This document shows, in pieces, positions 43,975 to 53,900 of a stretch of 64,000 bases of DNA. The notes under the pieces are model-generated. The model ran no database searches. It saw nothing but the letters and a program-made list of their open reading frames with translations, and was not told the origin of the DNA. The position numbers and the translations under genes are program-made. The first letter of the stretch is position 1. Each line of letters opens with the position of its first letter. The DNA comes from Luteolibacter yonseiensis (GTDB lineage Bacteria > Verrucomicrobiota > Verrucomicrobiia > Verrucomicrobiales > Akkermansiaceae), in the NCBI RefSeq assembly GCF_016595465.1, contig NZ_JAENIK010000004.1, positions 496,001 through 560,000 on the forward strand, in the 5' to 3' direction.

Positions 43975-46035
43975 TCATTCCGCATTCAGTTCATCCAGCA
44001 GATTCTCCGCGCCATAGACCTTGTCCAACGCTTCCCAGATTCCCGCCGAGTCCACCGATACGGCGCGCGCGGTCTTTTCATCGTATGCCACGTTGTTCAC
44101 GAGGCTGTCGAAGTTGCCGTCGAAGATCACCCCCACCAGTTCGCCATTCCTATCGACGATGGGGCTGCCGGAATTCCCGCCGGTGATGTCGTTCGTGCTG
44201 ATGAAATTCATCGCCACATCCTTGCCGATGGCACCACGTTTTTCCTTCCAGCTCTCCGGCAGGTCGAAGGGCGGCTTGCCATCCTGGTCCGCCGATCTCG
44301 CGAAAAGACCGTCATACGTCGTGTGAAACGGAACCTTTTGGCTCGGGATGCCCGTGACCCGTCCGACGGAAAGGCGCAGGGAAAACGTCGCGTCCGGATA
44401 ACGTGATTCTCCCGCAAGGGCGAACCGCGCCTTCGCGATCTTCGCATGAGCTTGCTTGACGACCTCGTCCGACGCCTCCTCCATCTTGCGCAACCGGCGG
44501 ATTTCCCCGTCCACCATTCTGGCCAGCAGGATCATCGGATCCGCGGAGGCATCCACCGCCGCCTTGCCGCCTTCATACAGGGCCTTGCGCCTGGCGATGT
44601 CTTCCAAAGCGGTGCCGTTCACGAGTTGCTCGGCCCGCCTTGCCGGCGAGAGGCCGCCAAGCACCGCCTTCACCGTCGGGTCATCGCTGCCGAGCTTGTT
44701 GCAAAGAAAGGCCAGCGAATCCGCCAACCGCAGGATCTCGAAATCCTTGTAAACCGGATCGTCCGAAAACAGTCCGAGTTCGAGAATCTTGCGACGTGCC
44801 TCGTTGAACCCCGCAAGCCGCTCCGCGTCCGGCTTCAGCGACTCGTCCGCCGCCTGCACCAATGTCCGCGCGATGCCGAAAAGCGTGCTGTCGAAAGCGT
44901 CCCTCCCCAACAGGGCGAACCGCAGGCGCGAGGCATCGTCCTTATTGATCTCTTTTTCAATGGTCGCAAAAGCCTCATCCACCTCTGCGGTGGATTTGTC
45001 GGATTTCAACGACTCGCGGAATTCATTCTCCGCGCTGCCCCGTGTTTCCATGAACTTCGGATCCAGCAGTCCGTGCAACGAGGCGGTTCTCGCCTTCCGC
45101 CCGTTCTGCGTGCCGACCAACGCGCCAAGCGCTCGACGCTTGTTCTCCTTGTCCTTCTCACTCCATGCGGAGAGCAATACCTCCTTGCGGTTCGATCTCT
45201 CCAGATAGTAAGGCAAACCGTTGTCCCGCATGCGTTCCACCTGCGCCTGGGTCAGCTCGCGGTTCGTCGTGCCCGGGTGGCCGGAGACGAAAACCAATTC
45301 TCCATCCCGTGCGCCGTTCCTGTTCCACTTGAGATAGTTTTCCACCACCGCAGGCTTCCCGTTTTCATAGGCGCGGAAAAAACAACAATCCAGGCAGTAG
45401 CGGGGAAACTCGAAATTGTCCGGATCGCCACCGAACGCGCCAAGCCGACGCTCCGGAGCGAAGACCAGCCGCACGTCCGAATAACGCCGGTATTCATACA
45501 AGTGATAGGCCCCGCCCTGATAGAGAGTCACCACATCCCGCCGCTTCGTGGCGGTTTCATCAGATGGCACTTCCTGCAGTTTCGCAATGATCGCCCGCCG
45601 CGCCGCCACGGCTTCTTCCGTGCTCATCTTGTCCGTCACCACCGCCTCAACCTCCGCCGTCACGTCGCGGATGGACATGAGCACGTTCAACTCGAGGTCG
45701 TTGCATGGCAGCTCCTGGGACTGGTCCCGTGCCAGGAATCCATCCTCCATCAGGTTCTTCCCCGCCGTGCTCAGTGAATTGATGATGCCCGCGCCCACGT
45801 GGTGGTTGGTCAGAAGAAGCCCGTTTTTGGAAATGAACGATCCCGATCCTCCGGTATTGAAACGCACTGATGATTTCTGCAGATGATCCAGCCACGCCTG
45901 TTCGATGCGGAATCCATACTTTTTCTCCACCTGCTTGATTGGCGGACGGTTGAACAACCACATGCCTTCGTCGGCACGCGTTTGCAGTGGAGACAGCAGC
46001 AAAATTCCCAACATTCCCCCGGTTCTCAATTTCAT
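43975..46035 (-). CDS. S46-family dipeptidyl peptidase (DPP7/DPP11-like)
   Basis: A 686-residue secreted serine peptidase of the S46 family. Catalytic elements: His in LTNHHVGAG (residues 76-82), Asp in FGGDPDNFEFPRY, Ser in DITGGNSGSPIVD near the C-terminus. The N-terminus MKLRTGGMLGILLLSPLQTRA is a leader, and the family start DEGMWLFNRPP follows. S46 enzymes remove dipeptides from polypeptides in the periplasm of diderm bacteria. The residue that sets DPP7 versus DPP11 specificity was not identified. Length is in the family range (~700). Start at ATG 46035. Confidence 0.9.
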   Translation of the reverse strand: MKLRTGGMLGILLLSPLQTRADEGMWLFNRPPIKQVEKKYGFRIEQAWLDHLQKSSVRFNTGGSGSFISKNGLLLTNHHVGAGIINSLSTAGKNLMEDGFLARDQSQELPCNDLELNVLMSIRDVTAEVEAVVTDKMSTEEAVAARRAIIAKLQEVPSDETATKRRDVVTLYQGGAYHLYEYRRYSDVRLVFAPERRLGAFGGDPDNFEFPRYCLDCCFFRAYENGKPAVVENYLKWNRNGARDGELVFVSGHPGTTNRELTQAQVERMRDNGLPYYLERSNRKEVLLSAWSEKDKENKRRALGALVGTQNGRKARTASLHGLLDPKFMETRGSAENEFRESLKSDKSTAEVDEAFATIEKEINKDDASRLRFALLGRDAFDSTLFGIARTLVQAADESLKPDAERLAGFNEARRKILELGLFSDDPVYKDFEILRLADSLAFLCNKLGSDDPTVKAVLGGLSPARRAEQLVNGTALEDIARRKALYEGGKAAVDASADPMILLARMVDGEIRRLRKMEEASDEVVKQAHAKIAKARFALAGESRYPDATFSLRLSVGRVTGIPSQKVPFHTTYDGLFARSADQDGKPPFDLPESWKEKRGAIGKDVAMNFISTNDITGGNSGSPIVDRNGELVGVIFDGNFDSLVNNVAYDEKTARAVSVDSAGIWEALDKVYGAENLLDELNAE

Positions 46036-46535
46036 CGCCTTGATGAGTAGGAAGCTCCGCCCGTTTTGGCAATACCTAGACACACCATGCTATACCCGGT
46101 TTCTGCGAAATGATTCCCGGCTTCTGCCGCATGGCCCCCGAATGATACCGTCTTCACATGAAGGCGGCTCCCCACGCCTCTTCCCACCCAGCTTTTAAAA
46201 ACACCCTGCAGAGCGCACGGAGGTTCACCACCGGAACAAACGATGCCATCGCGTTCAAAGCTTGATATTCCCACGTTGCGGGGGGCTCCTGCTACCTGTT
46301 CACATTCCGCTGCTCGATCCGGATATGGGAACACTCTATCAGGTTCCCATTGGTGGAATCACTTTGCCAAAGGAATGGCCGCAACCAAAGACATGGAACG
46401 GACTTGAGATCCATTCCGCGCATATGCCGGGCGACTTTCTTTATCTTTTGACCGATGCGGAGCGAACGCGCGTTTTGATATTGGCGGGCGACACATGACC
46501 GCCCGCCCCCATCATTTCACACGTCTTGGACAACC
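46036..46535. other. 500-bp low-information gap with one tiny AT-richer reading frame
   Basis: The gap between the S46 peptidase and pheT genes holds no recognised gene. One short frame (46325-46498) is listed separately. The sequence is closer to 50% GC than the flanking genes, which fits decayed or acquired DNA. No repeats or RNA gene were seen. Confidence 0.5.
46325..46498 (+). CDS. Hypothetical 57-residue protein, doubtful
   Basis: A frame of 57 residues from ATG 46325 (a longer TTG-started version from 46262 also exists). The product begins MGTLYQVPIGGITLPKEWPQPK and resembles nothing I recognise. It is AT-richer than the neighbours. It could be a remnant of an acquired gene or not a gene at all. 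Confidence 0.25.
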   Translation: MGTLYQVPIGGITLPKEWPQPKTWNGLEIHSAHMPGDFLYLLTDAERTRVLILAGDT

Positions 46536-48914
46536 TTATCGGAACTTCACCCCGAGCCCCTTCGTCAGCGCTTCAAGCACCTTCTGGTGGGCGGTGTCGA
46601 TTTCCTCGGCCTTGAGGGTGCGGGTGCCCTCGCGGTAGTGGAAGCGATAGGCCACGGACTTGCTGTCGGCGGAGATCTTCTGGCCGGTGGCGTCGGTGAA
46701 GACGTCGAAGCACTCGCTGGAGATGAGCAGCGGCTCGGCGATCTTGGCGATGACGGCCTCGATCTGTGAGTTCGGCGTGGTGAGCGGGAGTTCCATCGCC
46801 GCGTCACGGGAGGAGCCGGGGAACTGCGGGAGATCCTCGACGTGGCTGATGCCGTTGAGGAGTTTGCGGAGTTTTCCAAGGTCGAGTTCCGCGACGAAGA
46901 CGGGCGTGGTGAAATCCAGCTCGCGTTCGCGGGCGGGCGTGAGACGGGCGAAGACGCCGATGTTCTGGTCGTCCACCTTGATGTCGCTGGCAAGCACGAA
47001 GCCGGAGCGCTCTTTCGGCGCGAAGGTGATCCTGCGGTCACCGAGCAGCGCGGAGAGGATGGCTTTCAGGTCGTAGAGATCCGCCGTGCGGTCGGCCTGC
47101 GACCAGCCGGTGGGTTGTGCGGAACCCGAAAGGAGCAGGGCGAGGGTTTCGCTTTCCTGGTCCTTCGCCTTGCCGCCGCCAGCGTTGCGGAAGACACGGC
47201 CCATCTCGAAGAAGCGCAGGGATTTCGCCTGCTGGCGGACGTTTCTCGCGGCGGAGGAGATGAGGCCGGGAACGATGCTGGGGCGCATGACGGCGTGATC
47301 CTCGCTGAGCGGGAGCTTCACGCGGATGACGTCGCCATCCTGCAGCGGGCGCAGCGGCAGGATGTCGGAAACCTGTGCGTCGGAAATGAGCTTGATGGTC
47401 TGGCACTCGTGCAGGCCGAGCGCGGCGAGGCGACGGCGCAGGACCATGTCCGCATCATAGGCGGCATCCACCGCGCTGGCGGGAACGAAGGTTCCCTGGA
47501 AACGGGACGGCACGTTGTCGAGGCCGTGGACGCGGGCGATTTCCTCGACGAGGTCGATGTGGCGCTGGAGGTCGGCACGGAACGACGGGACATCCCAGGT
47601 GCCGTCGGCGAGCTTGGTCAGACCGAGGCGGGTGAGGATCTCCTCCGCATCCGGGAGGGCGATGGAGCCGCCCATGAGCTGGTCGAGTTTCTTGGCATCC
47701 AGCGTGACGGAGCGGACAAGCACGGGTGCCTCGCCCGCGAGCTGGGTCGCGGCTTCGGCGGTGCCGCCCGCAACTTCAAGGATGAGTTTGACGGCGAATG
47801 CGGACGCGCTCACGACACCCGCCGGATCGACACCGCGTTCGAAGCGATACGAGGAATCCGAGGAAAGCGCCGTGCGGCGCGAGGTGCGGCGGATGCCTTG
47901 CGGAGTGAAATACGCCGACTCCAGCAGGATGTCCGTGGTGGTTTCCGTCACTCCGCTTTCCGCACCACCCATGACTCCGGCGAGGGCGAGCGCCGCGCCG
48001 GATTCGTCGGAGATGAGGAGATCGTCGGTGGTCAGCAGGTGCTTGGAATCATCCAGCGCGAGGAAATTCTCGCCCTCGGCGGCGTTGCGGACGATGATGG
48101 AACCCGTGAGTTTCGCGGCATCGAAGGCGTGCAGGGGTTGGCCGAGTTCGTGGAGAACGTAGTTGGTGACGTCCACGATGTTGTTGATGGGACGCAGGCC
48201 GATGGATTCGAGCCGTTGCTTCAACCAATCCGGCGATTCCTTGACGGTAACGCCGGAAATCCTGACCGCGGTATAGAGCGGGCAGGCTTCCGGAGAGTCG
48301 ATGCGGATGTCTTTCGCCGCAGTCGTTTCACGGGAAGGAATTTCCAACGGGAGCAAAGGCGTCTTGAGCAGCGTCGCGAGTTCGCGGGCCATGCCGCGAT
48401 GGCTGAGAAGGTCCGGACGGTTCGGTGTGACTTCCAGTTCCAGCAGGGTGTCGGAATCGAAAAGCTGTTTCACCGGTTTGCCGATTTCCGAATCCTCCGG
48501 CAGGATGAGCAGGCCGTCCACCCCCGCAGGCAGGCCGATTTCCTCAGCCGAGCAGAGCATGCCCTTCGACTCCACCTTCCGCATGACCGCCTCGCCGATG
48601 GTGAAGCCGTTCGGCAACACGGTGCCGGGGAGCGCGCAGGGCACCTTGTCGCCCACCTTGTAATTCTGGGCGCCGCAGACGATCTGGCGGAGCGTGGCCT
48701 CGCCGCAGTTCACCTGCGTTACTTTCAAACGATCCGCATGGGGATGCTGGACGGCTTCCATGATCTGCGCGACGACGATTTTCTCCGAAGCGATGCCTTT
48801 GGAAACAATGCCTTCGACCTCGACGCCCGCAAAGGTGAAGAGATCGTCGATTTCCTTGATGGATTTGCCGGAGAGATCGAGGTGCGTGGCGAGCCAGTTG
48901 AGTGAGACGTTCAT
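46536..48914 (-). CDS. pheT: Phenylalanine-tRNA ligase beta subunit
   Basis: PheT is the large subunit of the (alpha-beta)2 enzyme that charges tRNA-Phe. The 792 residues start with the MNVSLNWLATHLDLSGKSI N-terminus, then the tRNA-binding OB fold (VVAQIMEAVQHPHADRLKVTQVN), the B3/B4 editing region (RGMARELATLL), the B5 domain, a catalytic-like core, and the anticodon-binding FDX-ACB end (FPGSSRDAAMELPL). Full length and intact. It is the third gene of a minus-strand cluster pheS / four-helix-bundle gene / pheT. Start ATG 48914. Confidence 0.97.
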   Translation of the reverse strand: MNVSLNWLATHLDLSGKSIKEIDDLFTFAGVEVEGIVSKGIASEKIVVAQIMEAVQHPHADRLKVTQVNCGEATLRQIVCGAQNYKVGDKVPCALPGTVLPNGFTIGEAVMRKVESKGMLCSAEEIGLPAGVDGLLILPEDSEIGKPVKQLFDSDTLLELEVTPNRPDLLSHRGMARELATLLKTPLLPLEIPSRETTAAKDIRIDSPEACPLYTAVRISGVTVKESPDWLKQRLESIGLRPINNIVDVTNYVLHELGQPLHAFDAAKLTGSIIVRNAAEGENFLALDDSKHLLTTDDLLISDESGAALALAGVMGGAESGVTETTTDILLESAYFTPQGIRRTSRRTALSSDSSYRFERGVDPAGVVSASAFAVKLILEVAGGTAEAATQLAGEAPVLVRSVTLDAKKLDQLMGGSIALPDAEEILTRLGLTKLADGTWDVPSFRADLQRHIDLVEEIARVHGLDNVPSRFQGTFVPASAVDAAYDADMVLRRRLAALGLHECQTIKLISDAQVSDILPLRPLQDGDVIRVKLPLSEDHAVMRPSIVPGLISSAARNVRQQAKSLRFFEMGRVFRNAGGGKAKDQESETLALLLSGSAQPTGWSQADRTADLYDLKAILSALLGDRRITFAPKERSGFVLASDIKVDDQNIGVFARLTPARERELDFTTPVFVAELDLGKLRKLLNGISHVEDLPQFPGSSRDAAMELPLTTPNSQIEAVIAKIAEPLLISSECFDVFTDATGQKISADSKSVAYRFHYREGTRTLKAEEIDTAHQKVLEALTKGLGVKFR

Positions 48915-48923
48915 GGGAAGAAG

Positions 48924-48958
48924 GATTGGGGATCTTGGATTGTAGATCGTGGATGAAA
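48924..48958. repeat. Left heptamer array flanking the four-helix-bundle gene
   Basis: Five consecutive 7-nt units, each starting with GAT on the plus strand: GATTGGG, GATCTTG, GATTGTA, GATCGTG, GATGAAA. It lies in the 52-bp gap between pheT and the four-helix-bundle gene. An inverted copy with five units flanks the other side of that gene. Confidence 0.9.
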
Positions 48959-48978
48959 GAGGATGATCAGCGATCCTC
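48959..48978. other. Hairpin over the four-helix-bundle stop codon
   Basis: GAGGAT (48959-48964) and ATCCTC (48973-48978) are perfect inverse complements around 8 nt that include the stop codon, next to the left heptamer array. It could be part of the element's RNA structure. Confidence 0.5.
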
Positions 48979-49359
48979 GTTATGGTGGGTTTCCACACCA
49001 CGTGTGAAGAGATAAATGGATTTGGAGAGCTGAGTGAGACGTTCGTGCAAGGATGCGAAGAGATCGAGGTCGCTCAATGATTCCGTTTCGCGGAGTGTTT
49101 CGAGATGGTCGATGGTTTCCAGCGCGGAGGCATAGGAAAAATCCAAAAAACGGATATATTCCGCTTTGTAACGGCGGCGGCCGTAACCTTCGACGATGTT
49201 GGATTTGATCGATTTCACGCTGCGGCGGATCTGCGATCCTTCTTCATACATTTCGAACTTGGGCAATGCGGTGAGAGTCATGCGGTGAATTTCAATCACT
49301 AGTTCACGGGATTGTTCCCAGATCCGAAGCTTTTTGTAGCCGAACGATGTCGCATCCAT
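48967..49359 (-). CDS. Four-helix-bundle protein (S23/IVS-type)
   Basis: A 130-residue protein of the four-helix-bundle family (TIGR02436-like), first described as encoded in 23S rRNA intervening sequences. Signature elements: [68 protein letters not shown] and a final amphipathic helix. It lies between pheS and pheT on the same strand, with 43- and 52-bp gaps that are almost filled by inverted arrays of GAT-heptamers. This fits an IVS-like unit inserted in the operon. The fold is well known; the biochemical role is not. Confidence 0.88.
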   Translation of the reverse strand: MDATSFGYKKLRIWEQSRELVIEIHRMTLTALPKFEMYEEGSQIRRSVKSIKSNIVEGYGRRRYKAEYIRFLDFSYASALETIDHLETLRETESLSDLDLFASLHERLTQLSKSIYLFTRGVETHHNEDR

Positions 49360-49363
49360 AGTC

Positions 49364-49398
49364 TTTCATCTACGATCTTCCATCTACAATCCACGATC
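49364..49398. repeat. Right heptamer array, inverted copy
   Basis: Five 7-nt units that on the minus strand read GATCGTG, GATTGTA, GATGGAA, GATCGTA, GATGAAA. They are the inverted counterpart of the array at 48924-48958; read toward the gene, both arrays end in GATGAAA. In the pheS-pheT transcript the two arms can pair with each other. Confidence 0.9.
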
Positions 49399-49402
49399 CA
49401 TG

Positions 49403-50419
49403 TCATGCGAACTGCTTGAGGAAACGCGCGTCGTTTTCGATGAGCAGACGGATGTCCTTGATACCCCAGCGGATCATGGCGAGGCGGTCGAGGCCCATGC
49501 CGAAGGCGAAGCCGGTGACTTTTTCGGGGTCGAAGGCGTTGTCCTTGCGGGACTTGTTGATGGCTTCGAAGACGGCGGGATCCACCATGCCGCAACCGGC
49601 GATCTCGATCCACTTGGGAGCCTGGCCTTTCACGGTGAGCTTCACGTCGATTTCAAAACTCGGCTCGGTGAAGGGGAAGAAGTGCGGGCGGAAGCGGACT
49701 TCGGTGTTGGTGCCGAAGAGCTCGCGGAGGAAATATTCCAACGTGCCTTTGAGATCGGGCAGCGAGACATCCGTGCCGACGTAGAGGCCTTCGAGCTGGT
49801 TGAAGACGGAGAGGTGCGTCGCATCGATCTCGTCACGACGGTAGGCGGAACCGGGTGCGATGATGCGGATCGGCGGCGCCTGTGATTCCATCGTGCGGAC
49901 CTGCACGCTGGAGGTGTGGGTGCGGAGGAGTTTTCCGGAGTCGAAATAGAACGTGTCCTTCTCGTTCCTCGCCGGGTGGTCGGCAGGCGTGTTCAGCGCG
50001 TCGAAGCAATGGAACTCGTCCTCGATTTCAGGTCCTTCCGCGAGCGCGAAGCCCATGCGGCGGAGGATGCGGATGGCCTCGTCACGGATGATGGTGAGCG
50101 GGTGAAGCGATCCGACATGCTGGGAACGGGCGGGCAGCGTGACGTCGATGCCGGCGAGCGCGGCGCGGTCCGCGATCTCACGGAGGGCGACCTGCTTTTC
50201 TTCAAGCGCGGCGGTGATGGCGGTACGGGCGGCGTTGAGAAGCTGGCCGACGGCGGCCTTGTCTTCCTTCGGCACATCCTTGATGCCTGCGGCGACGAGG
50301 GTGAGGGTGCCTTTTTTGCCGAGCACGGCCACGCGCGCGTCGTCGAGCGAACGTTCGTCCGCCGCGGCGGAAATTTGCGCAAGCGCTTCAGTTTGGATGG
50401 CTTCGATTTGCTCGTTCAT
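49403..50419 (-). CDS. pheS: Phenylalanine-tRNA ligase alpha subunit
   Basis: The catalytic small subunit of phenylalanyl-tRNA synthetase. The 338 residues have an N-terminal helical coiled coil, motif 1 (HPLTIIRDEAIRILRRMGF), motif 2 (FDALNTPADHPAR ... LRTHTSSVQVRTM ... YRRDEIDATHLSVFNQLEGLYV), and motif 3 (GFAFGMGLDRLAMIRWGI). Complete. It is first in the cluster with the four-helix-bundle gene and pheT. Start ATG 50419. Confidence 0.97.
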   Translation of the reverse strand: MNEQIEAIQTEALAQISAAADERSLDDARVAVLGKKGTLTLVAAGIKDVPKEDKAAVGQLLNAARTAITAALEEKQVALREIADRAALAGIDVTLPARSQHVGSLHPLTIIRDEAIRILRRMGFALAEGPEIEDEFHCFDALNTPADHPARNEKDTFYFDSGKLLRTHTSSVQVRTMESQAPPIRIIAPGSAYRRDEIDATHLSVFNQLEGLYVGTDVSLPDLKGTLEYFLRELFGTNTEVRFRPHFFPFTEPSFEIDVKLTVKGQAPKWIEIAGCGMVDPAVFEAINKSRKDNAFDPEKVTGFAFGMGLDRLAMIRWGIKDIRLLIENDARFLKQFA

Positions 50420-50529
50420 GGGAAAGCGCCGGAAATAGACGGAAACCCGCCCGAGGTCAAAGCCAAGCTGTGGGCCAGGTCCTGATGGTAAATGGTGTGC
50501 AATCGGAATTTTCCCGATAAATAGCCCCC

Positions 50530-50946
50530 ATGCATGGACACTCTCCGGATTTCATCATCGGTCGGATCCGTTGGCGGGCCGCCAAACACGGGTTGCCCAC
50601 ATCAAGGACGGGTTTTTGGGAGGATTCACCAGATTGGTTACAAGCTGATTTTCCGGCAAATTTTGTAAATCCGGTGCTCTATTCGGTATCGGACTGTGGC
50701 GAAATGGCGACAGTCATCGGGACCGAGGAGATCATGACCCCGGGTTATGACGATGGTGTACGAATCGCGATTGATGAAATGGACAGAATTTCATCCCCAT
50801 GTATCGGGACAAAAAGAAAAGTTGATTTCGATGCCCTCGCCGTCGTGACGAAAGACTTGGTGGAACACCTCCTTCCCGTGGAATCCGGGAAAGGGTGTTT
50901 CGCTGTCTGGAACATCTTGTTAACGCTCGGACGGATGCAACGGTGA
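50530..50946 (+). CDS. Hypothetical 138-residue protein
   Basis: An AT-richer frame between pheS and the large dehydrogenase gene, beginning MHGHSPDFIIGRIRWRAAKHG. It has an acidic middle and no recognised domain. Start at ATG 50530. Its composition differs from neighbours, so it may be acquired. The gene is convergent with the large dehydrogenase gene (6-bp gap). Confidence 0.5.
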   Translation: MHGHSPDFIIGRIRWRAAKHGLPTSRTGFWEDSPDWLQADFPANFVNPVLYSVSDCGEMATVIGTEEIMTPGYDDGVRIAIDEMDRISSPCIGTKRKVDFDALAVVTKDLVEHLLPVESGKGCFAVWNILLTLGRMQR

Positions 50947-50952
50947 CAGAGC

Positions 50953-53900
50953 CTATTTCTCCGGGTGCGCCTTCAAATACGCCGCCACGTCTTTGGTGAC
51001 GATGAGCTCACCCTTCATGATCGCCCAGTGGCCGGGGAAGGTGCAGACGTATTGGTAGGCACCTTCGGCGGCGGGCGCTGTCATGGCGAGGGTTTCGGAT
51101 TTCCCGGCTTCGACGAGTTTCGTGGCCGCGAGCACACGCGGGTCGTTGTCCGGCACGTAGGCGCGGCCCTTGCTGTCGAGCTTGTCGGGGGCCTGGGCCT
51201 GCACGGCGGTGGCGACCTCCTGCAACGTCCCTGGTTGGACGAAGACGAGGTTGTGCGGCATGGCGTCCGGGTTTTCAAAGATCACCTCGAAGGGCTTGCC
51301 CGCCTCCACCACCAGACGGGCGGTATCGTAACGGAGCTGCTCGGGCACGGTCTTGAGGGTGATGACCTTCACACTCAGGCTGCCAAGCGACTTTCCGGCG
51401 GCTTCCGCTTCAGCGGGGGAAAGAAGTCCGATGAGCCGGTTCGCCACCTGGACCGTGGCAGTGTAGGTTGCCGCGGTGCGGCCTTCGGTGGGGATTCCGT
51501 TCGCCCAGGTGACCAACCCCTTCACGGCGATGGCGGCCTGCTCCTTGCTCCAGGCCTCCGCCGGAAGCACGGAAATGGTATGGGCGGCCGTGACGACCTC
51601 ATCACCCTTCCCGACGAGGTTGGTCATCGCGGTGAAGACGGATTTTTCATTGCCCACACTGGCAAGCGCCCGGATGGCCGCGCGGCGGATGGTGCCGAGC
51701 GCGTCGCGCTGGAGGGCGATCTGGTTCACATCCTTGGTCGCGGCGACAGAGCCTTTTTTGAAAATCTCGCCGTGTTTGCCATCGAACACCGTGAGATCGA
51801 AGCCGTCCATGCGGGTCCAGAACTCCTCGTCGGTGCGGTTCCAGATGGAGATGGATTCGACGGGTTGTTCGGAGCCGAGGTCGAGCTCCCACCAGGGATT
51901 CTCGATGTTCTCGCGGGTGTGGGTGGTGGAATCCTCACCATAAACACCGGTGGTTTTCCCATCAATGGCTCGGCCCGCGTCCCCGTCGAAGCCGGTGTTG
52001 ATCTGGCTGGCCTTACCTGCGGAGGCGATGTTTTTCCCGCCGCTCATCACCTGGACTTCAGCGATGGAGAGGGTGCCCGTGCGTGGCAGGGCGATACGGA
52101 TGTAGCGGCCTGAGACTCCTTTCTGGTTCTTCACCGCGGCATTCAGTTCAGGGGGGAGTTCCGTGAGAAGTTTGCCGACGGGTGCGAATGCGGCGGCGCG
52201 GAGCTTGGCATCCGGCACCAGCGGCAGGGCGGTCAGAAACGCGGTGAGGGCTTCCGGCGACTTGCGTGCGGCCTTCCACGCGGGCTCCAGCGAACCGTCC
52301 GCCACGATGGCCGCCGCAGCCGCACTGCTGGAAACAGCGCTGCCCGTGGCCGCGAGTTCGTCCAACGGGCCACGGATGCTTTTCAGATCCGCCGGAGATT
52401 GCTGAAGGAGCAGCTTGCAGAGTGCCACGGTGCCGGCGTCGTCCTGACGCGCCTGGCTGGCAAGGATATTGGCAAGTGTCTGCGCGCTGGAGGCTTTTTT
52501 AAGCGCCGCGAGTTCCGCCAGGGCCTGGGTCCTTTGTGGAAGTTCCACGTCCGGGCGGGTCAGCATCGCCGTGAGCGTGGCCGCGGATTTCGGCAGCTTC
52601 GGCAGGTCGCCGCTGGGGACGGAATCCAGCAGAAAACTGATACCGGCCGGGTTGTCCGATGCGATGTCCTTGCCCTCGGCGATGGCGTTCTGCCACCAGG
52701 GCTTGAGCTGGCGCATGGTTTCCTTGAAACAATAGTCGAGGTAGTAGTCGGTCGGTTTCTTGAGAATGGCGAGGGCCACATCCGCCGCGGCGGTCTCGCG
52801 GAAAAAGCTGGCGACACGGACGGCCTCGAGGCGGACGCGCGGCGATTCATCTTCGGCGGCGGTTTTCAGCGAAGCCAGCGCATCCGGCACGCGGTCACGC
52901 CAGTAGCCGAGCACGCGGACACCCTGGGCGCGGGCACGTGGTTCGGGAGATTTGAGGACCCGCTTGAGCAGGTCGATATTCACGATGTTGTGCCACTGGT
53001 GGACCCAGAGCGCTTCCAGCAGGTCGTGCTCGTAGGTGGGGGCCTTGGCATCGAGCGTCTTCACCCATGCGACGGCGGCATCGGCGACCTGTCTGGCGTC
53101 GTGTTTTCCAAGCTCGATCTTCGCGCGCAGGCGGACGTCGTTTTCCGGCTCCTTCAGCAGGTCCAGCAGCGCGGGTACCGGCTGGCCGTCGATTTTCTTC
53201 GGCACCATCAGCGGACGCCCCTGATAGGTGATGCGATAGAGGCGGCCGTGCTGGTGGTCCCGGTTCGGATCGCGGAGGTGGTGTTGCAGGTGTCCGATGA
53301 GCATCTGCGACCAGTCCATGAAATAGAGCGAGCCGTCCGGCGCCACCGTGATGCCGGAGGGGCGGAAATTCGGCACCTTCTCGATGTCAGAGGAAATGAG
53401 ATGCTCCAGTGTCTCGCCCTTGAGGCCCGAGCCCTCCTCGGTGATTTTCGCACGGAAAATCCCCTGGATGCTGATGACGTTGGTATTGAGGAAAAGCCCC
53501 TGCCAGTCGTCCGGGAAATGGCGGCTTGTCAGAATGGCCGTGCCGGGGCACGGGCGGGAAGGACGGTCCCAGAATGTCTTCATGCGCGCGTGGGCACCCG
53601 AATCAAGATGACCGCTCATCGCGGGGCCGAAGTAGTTGTCGTTCCCGGTCGCGTCGGTGATGAGGTCGTTTCCCCAGTAGTCGAAGACACGGCCATGGGG
53701 ATTCGCGAATCCGTAGGGAGCGTGGCGGTCGAATTTCCCGGTAACCGGCTCGTAGCGGTAGATCGCCCCGTCCGTGTTCCGGATAGGCCCGTTGAAGGTT
53801 TCCACATTGCTGCGGTGGAAGATGCCGTCGCTCAGATACATCGCGCCACCGGGCTCGTAACAGATCGAGTTCGTTTCATGGTGCGAGTCCGCGGCATCGA

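Noticed and set aside
46032..46334. Minus-strand frame in the gap before the S46 gene
   Set aside because: No domain, no convincing start context, and it overlaps the S46 start.
46842..48905. Long open frame opposite pheT
   Set aside because: It is a shadow in GC-rich DNA; pheT on the other strand has full family conservation.
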